A stretch of DNA of 10,857 nt. It comes from Burkholderiales bacterium (GTDB lineage: Bacteria > Pseudomonadota > Gammaproteobacteria > Burkholderiales > SG8-39). The position numbers and the translations under genes were made by a program. Location: positions 1 to 10,857 of the forward strand of contig DAIDTN010000243.1 of assembly GCA_027457185.1 (NCBI GenBank), in the 5' to 3' direction. Shown here piece after piece: positions 1 through 6,783 of the stretch (position 1 is the first letter of the stretch; each line of letters opens with the position of its first letter). The notes beneath the pieces are model-generated. The model was not told the origin of the DNA and ran no database searches. It saw nothing but the letters and a program-made list of their open reading frames with translations.

Positions 1-264
1 CTCGCCGAAGGGCGCAATCGCGAAGTGCGACGCCTGTTCGAAGCCATGCACCTGACCGTAAGCCGGTTGATGCGGGTGCGCTTCGGACCGATCGCCTTGC
101 CCTCGCATCTGAAGCGCGGCCACATGCGCGAACTCGACGAAACCGAGATCGCCCGCCTGTTCGCGGCGCTGGAGTTGCAGCCGCCGGCGACCGCCGAATC
201 GCCCACCGCGATGGCGCCGCGTCCGGTGCCCTCCAAATCGGGTCGATCGCGTCATCGGCGCTGA
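1..264 (+). CDS. rluB: 23S rRNA pseudouridine synthase, RluB-like (3' end only)
   Basis: The frame is open from base 1 and ends at TGA 262-264, giving the last 87 residues; the start, the S4-like RNA-binding domain and the catalytic Asp lie outside the window. The visible part opens with LAEGRNREVRRLFEAM, the C-terminal hallmark of the RsuA/RluB/RluE/RluF family, followed by SRLMRVRFGPIALP, which resembles RluB. A Pro/Ser/Arg-rich basic tail ends the protein, as often seen in RluB homologues. The family converts uridine to pseudouridine in rRNA; RluB acts on 23S rRNA (U2605 in E. coli). Having RluB rather than another member next to rimP is inferred from the motif and the translation-related context. 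No convincing terminator follows the stop codon. Confidence 0.85.
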   Translation, partial: LAEGRNREVRRLFEAMHLTVSRLMRVRFGPIALPSHLKRGHMRELDETEIARLFAALELQPPATAESPTAMAPRPVPSKSGRSRHRR

Positions 265-326
265 TTCGCGGTAGAACAAGCTTAAGCTTTCTTCTCCAAA
301 TATCGCATCGCCAAGGACAAAACGGA

Positions 327-355
327 TTGTTCCGGGCGCATTTTTCTGCTACAAT
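327..355 (+). promoter_or_regulatory. Sigma70-type promoter with extended -10 for the rimP operon
   Basis: The -35 is TTGTTC (327-332, 3/6 to consensus), the spacer is 17 nt and the -10 is TACAAT (350-355, 5/6). TGC directly before the -10 makes a TGn extended -10, which can compensate for a weak -35. Transcription would start near 362, giving a leader of about 54 nt before the rimP ATG. The bases after the -10 are AT-rich (TTCAACT), unlike the GC-rich discriminators of the other promoters in this window. Confidence 0.7.
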
Positions 356-371
356 TTCAACTCTGTGCAAT

Positions 372-396
372 GCGGTCAGCGGGATGGGCGGTCAGC
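372..396 (+). repeat. 9-bp direct repeat in the rimP leader
   Basis: GCGGTCAGC occurs at 372-380 and again at 388-396. The second copy covers the end of the left arm, the loop and the start of the right arm of the leader hairpin. The two copies are not complementary to each other, so they do not by themselves form an antiterminator. Confidence 0.6.
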
Positions 397-409
397 CCAT
401 TTTTTATTT
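384..409 (+). terminator. Attenuator-like hairpin with T-tract in the rimP leader
   Basis: ATGGGC (384-389) pairs perfectly with GCCCAT (395-400) around a 5-nt GGTCA loop, and six T (400-405) followed by ATTT come next. This has the form of an intrinsic terminator, but it lies after the promoter and only about 6-15 nt before the rimP start codon, so it would act as a premature terminator for the operon. A comparable terminator-bearing rimP leader has been predicted in gammaproteobacteria. The stem is only 6 bp, so efficiency is uncertain. Confidence 0.65.
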
Positions 410-415
410 GTGGCT

Positions 416-877
416 ATGGAACTGCAGGGTTTTCTGGAAAGAACGGTGGACGGGCTCGGCTATGAGCTTGTCAGCCTTGAGCTGTCCAATCGCGGCAGGA
501 TGCTGCGGGTTTTCATCGCCAGGCCGGCAGCCGCGTCGCCGGACGGCGCCGCAGGCGGGATTACGGTGGATGATTGCGCCCGGGTCAGTAATCAGTTGGC
601 GCGGGTGCTGGAGGTCGAGGATATCGATTACGACCGGCTGGAAGTGTCCTCCCCGGGGTTGGACCGGCCGTTGAAGAAAGAGGCAGATTTTGCGCGCTTT
701 GCCGGAGAGCAGGCGCGGTTGACGCTGAGAGTGCCGGTAGCGGGCCGGCGCAATTTCACCGGCGTAATGCGTGCGGTGGCCGAGGGCAAGCTGCAGCTGG
801 AAATTGAGGGCGGTATGGTGAACATCGAGCTCGCCAATATCGACAAGGCGCGCCTGGTGCCCAGGATCGAATTTTGA
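416..877 (+). CDS. rimP: Ribosome maturation factor RimP
   Basis: RimP binds the free 30S subunit and is needed for its efficient maturation. The product from ATG 416 is 153 residues, the usual length of about 150. The N-terminal alpha/beta domain begins ELQGFLERTVDGLGYELV, and the hallmark SSPGLDRPL lies at residues 78-86, ahead of the C-terminal SH3-like barrel. ATG 416 was chosen because the protein then begins where family members begin; GTG 410, two codons upstream in frame, is an alternative. A longer reading from GTG 365 would run through the leader hairpin and is unlikely. There is no clear Shine-Dalgarno sequence before either start. It is the first gene of the rimP-nusA-infB-rbfA-truB operon, with nusA beginning 17 bp after its stop. 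Confidence 0.95.
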   Translation: MELQGFLERTVDGLGYELVSLELSNRGRMLRVFIARPAAASPDGAAGGITVDDCARVSNQLARVLEVEDIDYDRLEVSSPGLDRPLKKEADFARFAGEQARLTLRVPVAGRRNFTGVMRAVAEGKLQLEIEGGMVNIELANIDKARLVPRIEF

Positions 878-894
878 AGTCGGAGGTGCTGTAA

Positions 895-2382
895 ATGAGC
901 CGTGAGATTTTGTTGCTGGTGGACGCCCTGGCGCGCGAGAAGAACGTCAACAAGGACGTGGTCTTTGTCGCGCTGGAAATGGCGCTCGCCTCGGCTACCA
1001 AGAAGCGCTTCAGCGACGACGCGGACGTGCGCGTGGCGGTCGACCGCGAAACCGGCGATTTCGAGTCTTTCCGCCGCTGGCAGGTCGTGGCCGATGAGGC
1101 GGTGGAGAATCCGCCGCAGCAGATCCCGCTGTCGGAAGCGCTCAAACAGCATGCCGACATACAACTCGAGGAGTTTATCGAGGAGCCGCTGGAGCCGATC
1201 GAATTCGGCCGCATCGGCGCCCAGGCGGCGAAGCAGGTAATCATGCAGAAGATCCGCGACGCCGAGCGCGAGCAGATCCTGCAGGATTTCCTTGGCCGCG
1301 GCGAGAAGCTGGTCACCGGCACGGTGAAGCGCATCGAGCGCGGCAATGCCGTGATCGAGTCCGGCCGCATCGAGGCGGTGCTGCCGCGCGACCAGATGAT
1401 TCCGAAAGAGAACCTGCGCGTGGGCGACCGCGTGCGGGCGCTGCTGCTGCGCATCGACCGCAATGTGCGCGGCCCGCAATTGGTGCTGTCGCGTACGGCA
1501 CCGGAATTCATCATCGAACTGTTTCGTCTGGAAGTTCCTGAAATCGAGGAGAATCTGCTCGAGATCAAGTCCGCGGCGCGCGACCCTGGGGTGCGCGCCA
1601 AGATCGCAGTGCACACCAGCGACAAGCGCATCGATCCCATCGGCACTTGCGTCGGCATGCGCGGCTCGCGCGTGCAGGCGGTGACGGGCGAACTCGGCGG
1701 CGAGCGTGTCGATATCGTGCTCTGGTCGGCCGATCCGGCACAATTTGTCATCGGCGCACTAGCCCCGGCCGACGTTTCCAGCATCCTGGTAGACGAAGAG
1801 AAACACAGCATGGACGTGGTGGTGGACGAGGCCAATCTGGCAATCGCCATAGGCAGGAGCGGGCAGAACGTGCGCCTGGCCTCGGAACTCACCGGCTGGA
1901 CCATCAACCTGATGAGCGAAGAGGAATCGGCAAAGAAGCATCAGGAAGAGAGCGCCGGCATTCGCTCGGTATTCATCGAAAAGCTCGACGTCGACGAGGA
2001 AGTGGCGGATATCCTGATCCAGGAGGGTTTCTCGTCGCTGGAAGAGGTCGCCTACGTGCCGATCAACGAAATGTTGGAAATAGAGTCGTTCGACGAGAAT
2101 ACGGTCAACGAACTCAGGAGCCGCGCGCGCAACGCCCTGCTGGTGCAGGAAATCGCGAGCGAGGAAAAAGTCGAGGGCGTGGATCCGGATTTGCTGGCCG
2201 TGGAAGGCATGGACAGCCACCTCGCGGCCAAGCTCGCCGAGGCCGGCGTCAGGACCCGCGACGACCTGGCAGACCTGGCCACGGACGACCTGACCGAACT
2301 CTGCGCCATCGACGCCGAACGCGCCAAGGCTTTGATCATGAAGGCGCGCGAGCATTGGTTCGCAGCAGAGGAAGGGAAGTAG
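895..2382 (+). CDS. nusA: Transcription termination/antitermination factor NusA
   Basis: NusA binds RNA polymerase and nascent RNA, promotes pausing and hairpin-dependent termination, and takes part in antitermination on rRNA operons. The 495-residue product has the full proteobacterial layout: an N-terminal polymerase-binding domain (about 1-125), an S1 domain beginning near G136, KH1 (about 230-285, with GTCVGMRGSRV), KH2 (about 300-350, with AIGRSGQNVR at 318-327), and two C-terminal acidic helix-hairpin-helix repeats (about 365-420 and 435-490). The length matches E. coli NusA (495). GGAGGT at 882-887, 7 nt before ATG 895, is the best Shine-Dalgarno sequence of the operon. In E. coli NusA represses its own operon; the terminator-like rimP leader offers a possible target here, but that is inference. 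Confidence 0.98.
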   Translation: MSREILLLVDALAREKNVNKDVVFVALEMALASATKKRFSDDADVRVAVDRETGDFESFRRWQVVADEAVENPPQQIPLSEALKQHADIQLEEFIEEPLEPIEFGRIGAQAAKQVIMQKIRDAEREQILQDFLGRGEKLVTGTVKRIERGNAVIESGRIEAVLPRDQMIPKENLRVGDRVRALLLRIDRNVRGPQLVLSRTAPEFIIELFRLEVPEIEENLLEIKSAARDPGVRAKIAVHTSDKRIDPIGTCVGMRGSRVQAVTGELGGERVDIVLWSADPAQFVIGALAPADVSSILVDEEKHSMDVVVDEANLAIAIGRSGQNVRLASELTGWTINLMSEEESAKKHQEESAGIRSVFIEKLDVDEEVADILIQEGFSSLEEVAYVPINEMLEIESFDENTVNELRSRARNALLVQEIASEEKVEGVDPDLLAVEGMDSHLAAKLAEAGVRTRDDLADLATDDLTELCAIDAERAKALIMKAREHWFAAEEGK

Positions 2383-2391
2383 GGGACCGGT

Positions 2392-4947
2392 ATGGCGCAG
2401 ACTAGCGTTACACAATTTGCCGGGGAGCTAAAAGTCCAGCCTTCGGTGCTGCTCGAACAGCTCAAGGCCGCTGGCGTGCACAAGCAGCTGGCCGAGGATA
2501 CGCTGAGCGAGCAGGACAAGACCAGGCTGCTCGAGTACCTGCGCAAAGTGCACGGCGCCACCGAGGCGAAGAGCAAGATCACGCTTACGCGCAAGCAGAC
2601 TTCCGAGATCAAGAAGTCGGATTCGACCGGCAAGTCCCGCACAATCCAGGTCGAGGTCAAGAAGAAGCGCGTGTTCGTCAAACGCGACGCTCCTCCCGAG
2701 GTGCCACCCGAAGTCCAAGTGGCCGAGGAGACGCCGGCGCCGGTCGCGCCCGCGCGGCCGCCGGCAGTGGATGCGCAGCAACTCGAGTTGCGCGAGCAGG
2801 AGCAAAAACGCCAGGCTGAGCTGATGGCGCGCCAGTCGGAGGAACTGCGCGAAAAGCAGGAGCGCGAAAAGAAGCTCGCAGAGGCGCGTGAAACCGAGGA
2901 AAAACGGGCGCAGCAGGCAACGGCTAAACCCGGCGCTGAAGCGCTGCCGGCCACAGACGGCACTCTGCACAAGCCCAAGGTCGACGAAGCCGCCAAGGGC
3001 GACAAGAAAGCCCCAAAGAAAAAGACGACGACCATCTGGAAGGACGAAACCGCCAAGCGGCGCACGATCAAGACCCGTGGCGACGTCGGCGGCGCCTCGG
3101 GCTGGCACACGCCGAAAGGGGCACGTCACAAGGCTGCTTCTCCGGTGGAGTCGGCACAGACCTTCGCTGCCCCGACGGAGCCGGTGGTGCGTGAAATTAT
3201 GGTCCCGGAGACCGTCACTGTTGCCGATCTGGCGCACAAGATGTCGGTGAAGGCGGCAGCGGTGATCAAGACCCTGATCAAGCTGGGCAGCATGGTCACC
3301 ATCAACCAGGTACTGGACCAGGAAACCGCGATGATCGTGGTCGAGGACATGGGGCACATCGCCAAGGCGGCCAAACTGGACGAGCCCGATACCTTCCTTA
3401 GCGAAGAGCCGCAGTCGCACGAGGCGGCGTATGAACTGCATTCGCGCGCGCCGGTAGTGACGGTAATGGGCCACGTTGATCACGGCAAAACCGCGCTCCT
3501 GGACTACATCCGCCGCACGCGCGTCGCTTCGGGCGAGGCCGGTGGCATCACCCAGCATATCGGCGCCTATCATGTGCAGACGCCGCGCGGCATGGTGACC
3601 TTTCTCGACACGCCGGGCCACGAGGCCTTCACCGCGATGCGCGCGAGGGGGGCGAAAGCAACCGACATCGTCGTTCTGGTGGTCGCCGCCGATGACGGCG
3701 TGATGCCGCAAACGATAGAGGCGATCGCGCACGCCAAAGCCGCCAGTGTGCCGCTGGTGGTGGCGATCAATAAGATCGACAAGCCGGACGCCAATCTCGA
3801 ACGCGTCAAGCAGGAGCTGGTGGCGCAAAGCGTGGTGCCAGAGGAATACGGCGGCGAATCGCCCTTCGTGCCGGTGTCGGCGAAAACCGGCGAAGGCATA
3901 GACAACCTGCTCGAGCAAGTCCTGCTGCGGGCCGAGGTGCTGGAACTGAAAGCGCCGGTGGACGCGCCAGCCAAAGGCCTGGTGATCGAAGCGCGACTGG
4001 ACAAGGGCAAGGGCCCGGTCGCAACCGTTTTGGTACAGTCGGGCACACTGCGGCGCGGCGACGTGCTGCTGGCCGGTTCGGTGTTCGGTCGCGTGCGGGC
4101 GATGCTCGACGAGACCGGTCATCCGGTGGAACAAGCCGGGCCGTCCATCCCGGTGGAGATTCAGGGTCTGTCCGATGTGCCCCTGGCCGGCGAAGAAGCG
4201 GTCGCGCTTGGCGCCGAGCGCAAGGCACGCGAGATTGCCCTGTTCCGCCAGGGAAAGTTTCGCGAAGTCAAACTGGCCAAGCAACAGGCGACAAAACTCG
4301 AGAACATGTTCGAGCAGATGGGCGAGGGCGGGGTCAAGATCCTGCCACTGCTGATCAAGGCCGACGTGCAGGGCTCGCGCGAGGCGCTGGCGCATGCGCT
4401 GTCGCGCCTGTCCAACGAAGAGGTCAAAGTGAGCGTCGTGCATAGCGGCGTCGGCGCCATTACCGAATCCGATATCAACCTTGCGCTCGCGTCCAAGTCG
4501 GTGGTCATCGGATTCAATACCCGCGCCGATGTCGCTGCAAGAAGGCTGGCCGAGTCGCAGGGCATCGATATCCGCTACTACAATATCATTTACGACGCGG
4601 TGGACGAGGTAAAAGCCGCTCTTTCGGGCATGCTCGCGCCGGAAAAGAAGGAGAGCGTTATCGGCCTGGTGCAGATTCGCCAGATTTACAAAATCTCCAA
4701 GGTCGGCACCGTCGCAGGTTGCATGGTGCTAGAGGGTTTGATCAAGCGCGGCGCGCGCGTGCGCCTGCTGCGCGACAACGTGGTGCTTTTCGATGGCGAG
4801 CTCGATACCCTCAAACGTTTCAAGGACGATGTGCGCGAAGTGAAGGCAGGCTTCGAGTGCGGCTTGTCGCTGAAGAACTACAACGACATCAAGGAAGGCG
4901 ACCAGCTCGAAGCGTATGAAGTGCTGGAAGTCGCGAGGACGCTATAG
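2392..4947 (+). CDS. infB: Translation initiation factor IF-2
   Basis: IF2 is the GTPase that brings initiator fMet-tRNA to the 30S subunit and promotes 50S joining. The 851-residue protein starts with an IF2_N domain (about 1-50). A long, low-complexity charged region follows, with a Lys/Glu/Gln-rich helix at about 130-185. A second IF2_N-type domain (about 265-320) precedes the GTPase core. The G motifs are complete: GHVDHGKT (360-367), DTPGHE (406-411), NKID (460-463) and SAK (496-498). Domains II, III and the fMet-tRNA-binding C-terminal domain follow. ATG 2392 lies 9 bp after the nusA stop, with AGGGGA 2381-2386 as ribosome-binding site. Whether shorter isoforms arise from internal starts, as in E. 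coli, cannot be told from the sequence. Confidence 0.98.
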   Translation: MAQTSVTQFAGELKVQPSVLLEQLKAAGVHKQLAEDTLSEQDKTRLLEYLRKVHGATEAKSKITLTRKQTSEIKKSDSTGKSRTIQVEVKKKRVFVKRDAPPEVPPEVQVAEETPAPVAPARPPAVDAQQLELREQEQKRQAELMARQSEELREKQEREKKLAEARETEEKRAQQATAKPGAEALPATDGTLHKPKVDEAAKGDKKAPKKKTTTIWKDETAKRRTIKTRGDVGGASGWHTPKGARHKAASPVESAQTFAAPTEPVVREIMVPETVTVADLAHKMSVKAAAVIKTLIKLGSMVTINQVLDQETAMIVVEDMGHIAKAAKLDEPDTFLSEEPQSHEAAYELHSRAPVVTVMGHVDHGKTALLDYIRRTRVASGEAGGITQHIGAYHVQTPRGMVTFLDTPGHEAFTAMRARGAKATDIVVLVVAADDGVMPQTIEAIAHAKAASVPLVVAINKIDKPDANLERVKQELVAQSVVPEEYGGESPFVPVSAKTGEGIDNLLEQVLLRAEVLELKAPVDAPAKGLVIEARLDKGKGPVATVLVQSGTLRRGDVLLAGSVFGRVRAMLDETGHPVEQAGPSIPVEIQGLSDVPLAGEEAVALGAERKAREIALFRQGKFREVKLAKQQATKLENMFEQMGEGGVKILPLLIKADVQGSREALAHALSRLSNEEVKVSVVHSGVGAITESDINLALASKSVVIGFNTRADVAARRLAESQGIDIRYYNIIYDAVDEVKAALSGMLAPEKKESVIGLVQIRQIYKISKVGTVAGCMVLEGLIKRGARVRLLRDNVVLFDGELDTLKRFKDDVREVKAGFECGLSLKNYNDIKEGDQLEAYEVLEVARTL

Positions 4948-4955
4948 GGTCTGCA

Positions 4956-4993
4956 GGCAGGCAACTGCCAAGTGGCCCGTGCATGAGGTTGCC
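4956..4993 (+). promoter_or_regulatory. Two competing stems before the rbfA ribosome-binding site
   Basis: GGCAG (4956-4960) pairs with CTGCC (4965-4969) around a GCAA loop of the stable GNRA class. The sequence GGCAACT (4960-4966), which overlaps that hairpin, can pair instead with GGTTGCC (4987-4993, one G-U pair), directly overlapping the end of the GAGG Shine-Dalgarno (4985-4988). The two foldings exclude each other. A role in controlling rbfA translation is inference; short stems like these also arise by chance in GC-rich DNA. Confidence 0.3.
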
Positions 4994-4995
4994 GA

Positions 4996-5364
4996 ATGCC
5001 CAAAGGCCCTGCCCGCAGTCTGCGCGTCGCCGACCAGATCCAGCGTGAACTGGCCGAGATTATACGCACCGAGCTGAAAGACCCGCGTGTCGCCATGATC
5101 ACGCTGACCGGAGTCGAAGTGACGGCGGATTATTCGCACGCCAAGGTGTTTTACACCCTGCTGGGCAGCGCCGAGCAGCGCGCCGAGACTGAGGTGGGGC
5201 TGAAACAAGCTGGTGGATTTCTGCGCAGTCAGATTGCGCGCCGGATCAAACTGCATTCCATACCGCAATTGCATTTCGTGTACGACGCGTCGGTGGAGCG
5301 TGGCTTCGAATTGTCGCGACTTATCGACGAGGCGGTCGCCGGCAGCAAGGAACCGCGCGGCTAG
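4996..5364 (+). CDS. rbfA: 30S ribosome-binding factor RbfA
   Basis: RbfA is a small KH-fold protein that binds the 30S subunit near the 5' helix of 16S rRNA and assists its late maturation and cold adaptation. The product is 122 residues, close to the family's 115-135. It begins with RSLRVADQIQRELAEII and carries the conserved ELKDPRV and DYSHAKVFYT segments, then LRSQIARRI and IPQLHFVYD. ATG 4996 has GAGG at 4985-4988, 7 nt upstream. The gap from infB is 48 bp and holds potential stem-loops (4956-4993). The stop codon TAG (5362-5364) shares its last base with the truB start, so the two genes are probably translationally coupled. Confidence 0.96.
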   Translation: MPKGPARSLRVADQIQRELAEIIRTELKDPRVAMITLTGVEVTADYSHAKVFYTLLGSAEQRAETEVGLKQAGGFLRSQIARRIKLHSIPQLHFVYDASVERGFELSRLIDEAVAGSKEPRG

Positions 5365-6263
5365 TGCAAGGGCATCGAATCAAACGGCCGCTGAACGGCG
5401 TGCTGATGCTGGACAAGATGCGGGGGGCCAGTTCCAACGCCGCGCTGCAGCAGGCAAAGCGCCTGTACCACGCGGCCAAGGCGGGCCATGCCGGCACCCT
5501 GGATCCGCTCGCCACCGGACTGCTGCCGATACTGTTCGGCGAGGCCACCAAGTTTTCTTCCGACCTGCTCGAAGCCGATAAATCTTATGCGGCGGAAATC
5601 AGGCTAGGCATCAGCACGGCTACTGCGGATGCCGAAGGCGAGGTGATCGCGACACGCGCGGTCAACGTGACAGCAGCGCAGCTTGCCGCCGCATTGGCCA
5701 AATTTCGCGGCGATATCCAGCAGACTCCGCCGATTTATTCGGCACTGAAACACGCCGGCAAGCCGCTTTACGCCTATGCCCGCGCCGGCATCGACATCGA
5801 ACGCGCACCGCGGCAGGTCACGATCCGGGCGCTAGACCTGCAATGGTTTGAAGGCGAGCGCCTGGCATTGGCGCTAACCTGCAGCAAGGGCACATATATC
5901 CGATCGATTGCTCACGACCTGGGCGAGATCCTTGGCTGTGGCGCGCATCTGGCCGCCCTGCGCCGCACTGCAGTTGGACGCTTCGGCCTGGACGGTGCGT
6001 ATTCCCTGGAAAGCCTGGAGGCGATGCCGGCGGCGGAGCGCGATGCGCGCTTGTTGCCGCTGGATGCTTTGCTGCAGGACCTGCCTGAGGTGCGCCTGGA
6101 GACGGAGCAGGAACTGCGATTTCTGCAGGGACAGGCGGTGCCGTCCCTGGGACCGTCACGGGCGCGTGTGCGCGTCTACGGCAGCGCCGGAGCCTTGCTG
6201 GGCGTGGGCGAGGTGGATGCCGACGGTACGCTCTCGCCCAAGCGCGTCGTGGCCCAGGTTTAA
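5364..6263 (+). CDS. truB: tRNA pseudouridine(55) synthase TruB
   Basis: TruB makes the near-universal pseudouridine 55 in the T-loop of tRNAs and also acts as a tRNA folding chaperone. The product is 299 residues (E. coli 314). The catalytic motif GHAGTLDPLATG is present, with the nucleophilic Asp at residue 47, and the N-terminal NGVLMLDK and SKGTYIRSIAHDLG segments are typical; a PUA-like C-terminal domain follows. The start is GTG 5364, which overlaps the rbfA stop by one base (TAGTG). It is preferred because it leaves the usual short basic leader before LNGVLMLDK; AAGGAA at 5347-5352 is a distant ribosome-binding site (11 nt). It is the last gene of the operon, and no clear terminator follows it before the rpsO promoter. 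Confidence 0.96.
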   Translation: MQGHRIKRPLNGVLMLDKMRGASSNAALQQAKRLYHAAKAGHAGTLDPLATGLLPILFGEATKFSSDLLEADKSYAAEIRLGISTATADAEGEVIATRAVNVTAAQLAAALAKFRGDIQQTPPIYSALKHAGKPLYAYARAGIDIERAPRQVTIRALDLQWFEGERLALALTCSKGTYIRSIAHDLGEILGCGAHLAALRRTAVGRFGLDGAYSLESLEAMPAAERDARLLPLDALLQDLPEVRLETEQELRFLQGQAVPSLGPSRARVRVYGSAGALLGVGEVDADGTLSPKRVVAQV

Positions 6264-6307
6264 ACCCGCCGGGCGCTTTGCCGGATCAAACAGATTGCGG
6301 AAAACCC

Positions 6308-6337
6308 TTGAAAAACCACCCGTTTTCAGTGTAAAAT
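6308..6337 (+). promoter_or_regulatory. Sigma70-type promoter of rpsO with GC-rich discriminator
   Basis: The -35 is TTGAAA (6308-6313, 5/6), the spacer is 18 nt and the -10 is TAAAAT (6332-6337, 5/6). Start of transcription is expected near 6344, giving a leader of about 40 nt. The seven bases after the -10 are CCGCGCC, an all-G/C discriminator of the kind found at stringently controlled ribosomal promoters. Confidence 0.75.
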
Positions 6338-6385
6338 CCGCGCCTTTGCTGCAGCGACGAAGACCAGACCCAGGAGAGTATCAGA

Positions 6386-6655
6386 ATGCCATTTACCACT
6401 GCGCATAAAGCGCAAGTCATGAACGATTACCAGCGCGCCAAAGGCGACACCGGTTCACCGGAAGTCCAGGTCGCTTTGCTGACGACGCGAATTAACGAAC
6501 TCACCGGCCATTTTAAGGCCCACGTCAAAGACCACCATTCCCGCCGCGGTCTGTTGCGCATGGTCAGCCAGCGGCGCAAGCTGCTGGACTACCTGAAGCG
6601 CAAGAACGCGGATACCTACCGCAGCCTGATCGAACGGCTGGGACTGCGCAAGTAA
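6386..6655 (+). CDS. rpsO: 30S ribosomal protein S15
   Basis: S15 is a primary binding protein of the 30S central domain; it contacts the 16S three-way junction of helices 20-22. The product is 89 residues, exactly the common length. It contains GSPEVQVALLTTRINELT, then the RNA-binding segment DHHSRRGLLRMVSQRRKLL and a basic C-terminus. ATG 6386 has AGGAGA at 6372-6377, 8 nt upstream. It has its own promoter and a strong terminator, so it can be made independently of truB and pnp. In E. coli S15 represses its own translation through an mRNA pseudoknot; I see no obvious equivalent in the short leader here. Confidence 0.98.
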   Translation: MPFTTAHKAQVMNDYQRAKGDTGSPEVQVALLTTRINELTGHFKAHVKDHHSRRGLLRMVSQRRKLLDYLKRKNADTYRSLIERLGLRK

Positions 6656-6660
6656 GCTCT

Positions 6661-6697
6661 ACGCCCGTCGGCAACGCGACGGGCGTTTTGTTTTTTT
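6661..6697 (+). terminator. Intrinsic terminator of rpsO
   Basis: ACGCCCGTCG (6661-6670) pairs perfectly with CGACGGGCGT (6677-6686) around a 6-nt loop, followed by TTTGTTTTTTT up to 6697. A 10-bp GC-rich stem with this T-tract should be efficient, so pnp probably depends on limited read-through or on a promoter of its own. Confidence 0.93.
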
Positions 6698-6746
6698 AAG
6701 CGGGCACATTTCCTGTTTCGGTAGCCGCCCGTACACCTATCTGACC

Positions 6747-6770
6747 GCAGGCGCGTGGCGCGCCCCTTGC
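6747..6770 (+). promoter_or_regulatory. GC-rich hairpin directly before the pnp ribosome-binding site
   Basis: GGCGCG (6750-6755) pairs perfectly with CGCGCC (6759-6764) around a TGG loop. GCA (6747-6749) can extend it with TGC (6768-6770) across a 3-nt bulge. The stem ends one base before the AAGGA ribosome-binding site. In E. coli the pnp leader hairpin is cut by RNase III and PNPase then represses its own synthesis; this shorter stem could be the analogous element, which is inference. Confidence 0.45.
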
Positions 6771-6783
6771 AAAGGACGATACC

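Noticed and set aside
278..289. AAGCTTAAGCTT palindrome after rluB as a possible terminator
   Set aside because: It gives at best a 4-bp AT-rich stem with a 4-nt loop and no clean T-tract.
628..1907. Long open frames on the minus strand over rimP and nusA
   Set aside because: They lie opposite well-supported conserved genes, have no recognisable domain, and long antisense frames are expected in GC-rich coding DNA.
2052..4443. Minus-strand frames up to 671 codons over infB
   Set aside because: The translations are low-complexity mirrors of the IF2 coding sequence (His/Arg/Leu-rich) with no domain; infB on the + strand is certain.
6738..6743. TATCTG as the -10 of a dedicated pnp promoter
   Set aside because: No acceptable -35 is found 16-18 nt upstream, so the pnp promoter remains unassigned.
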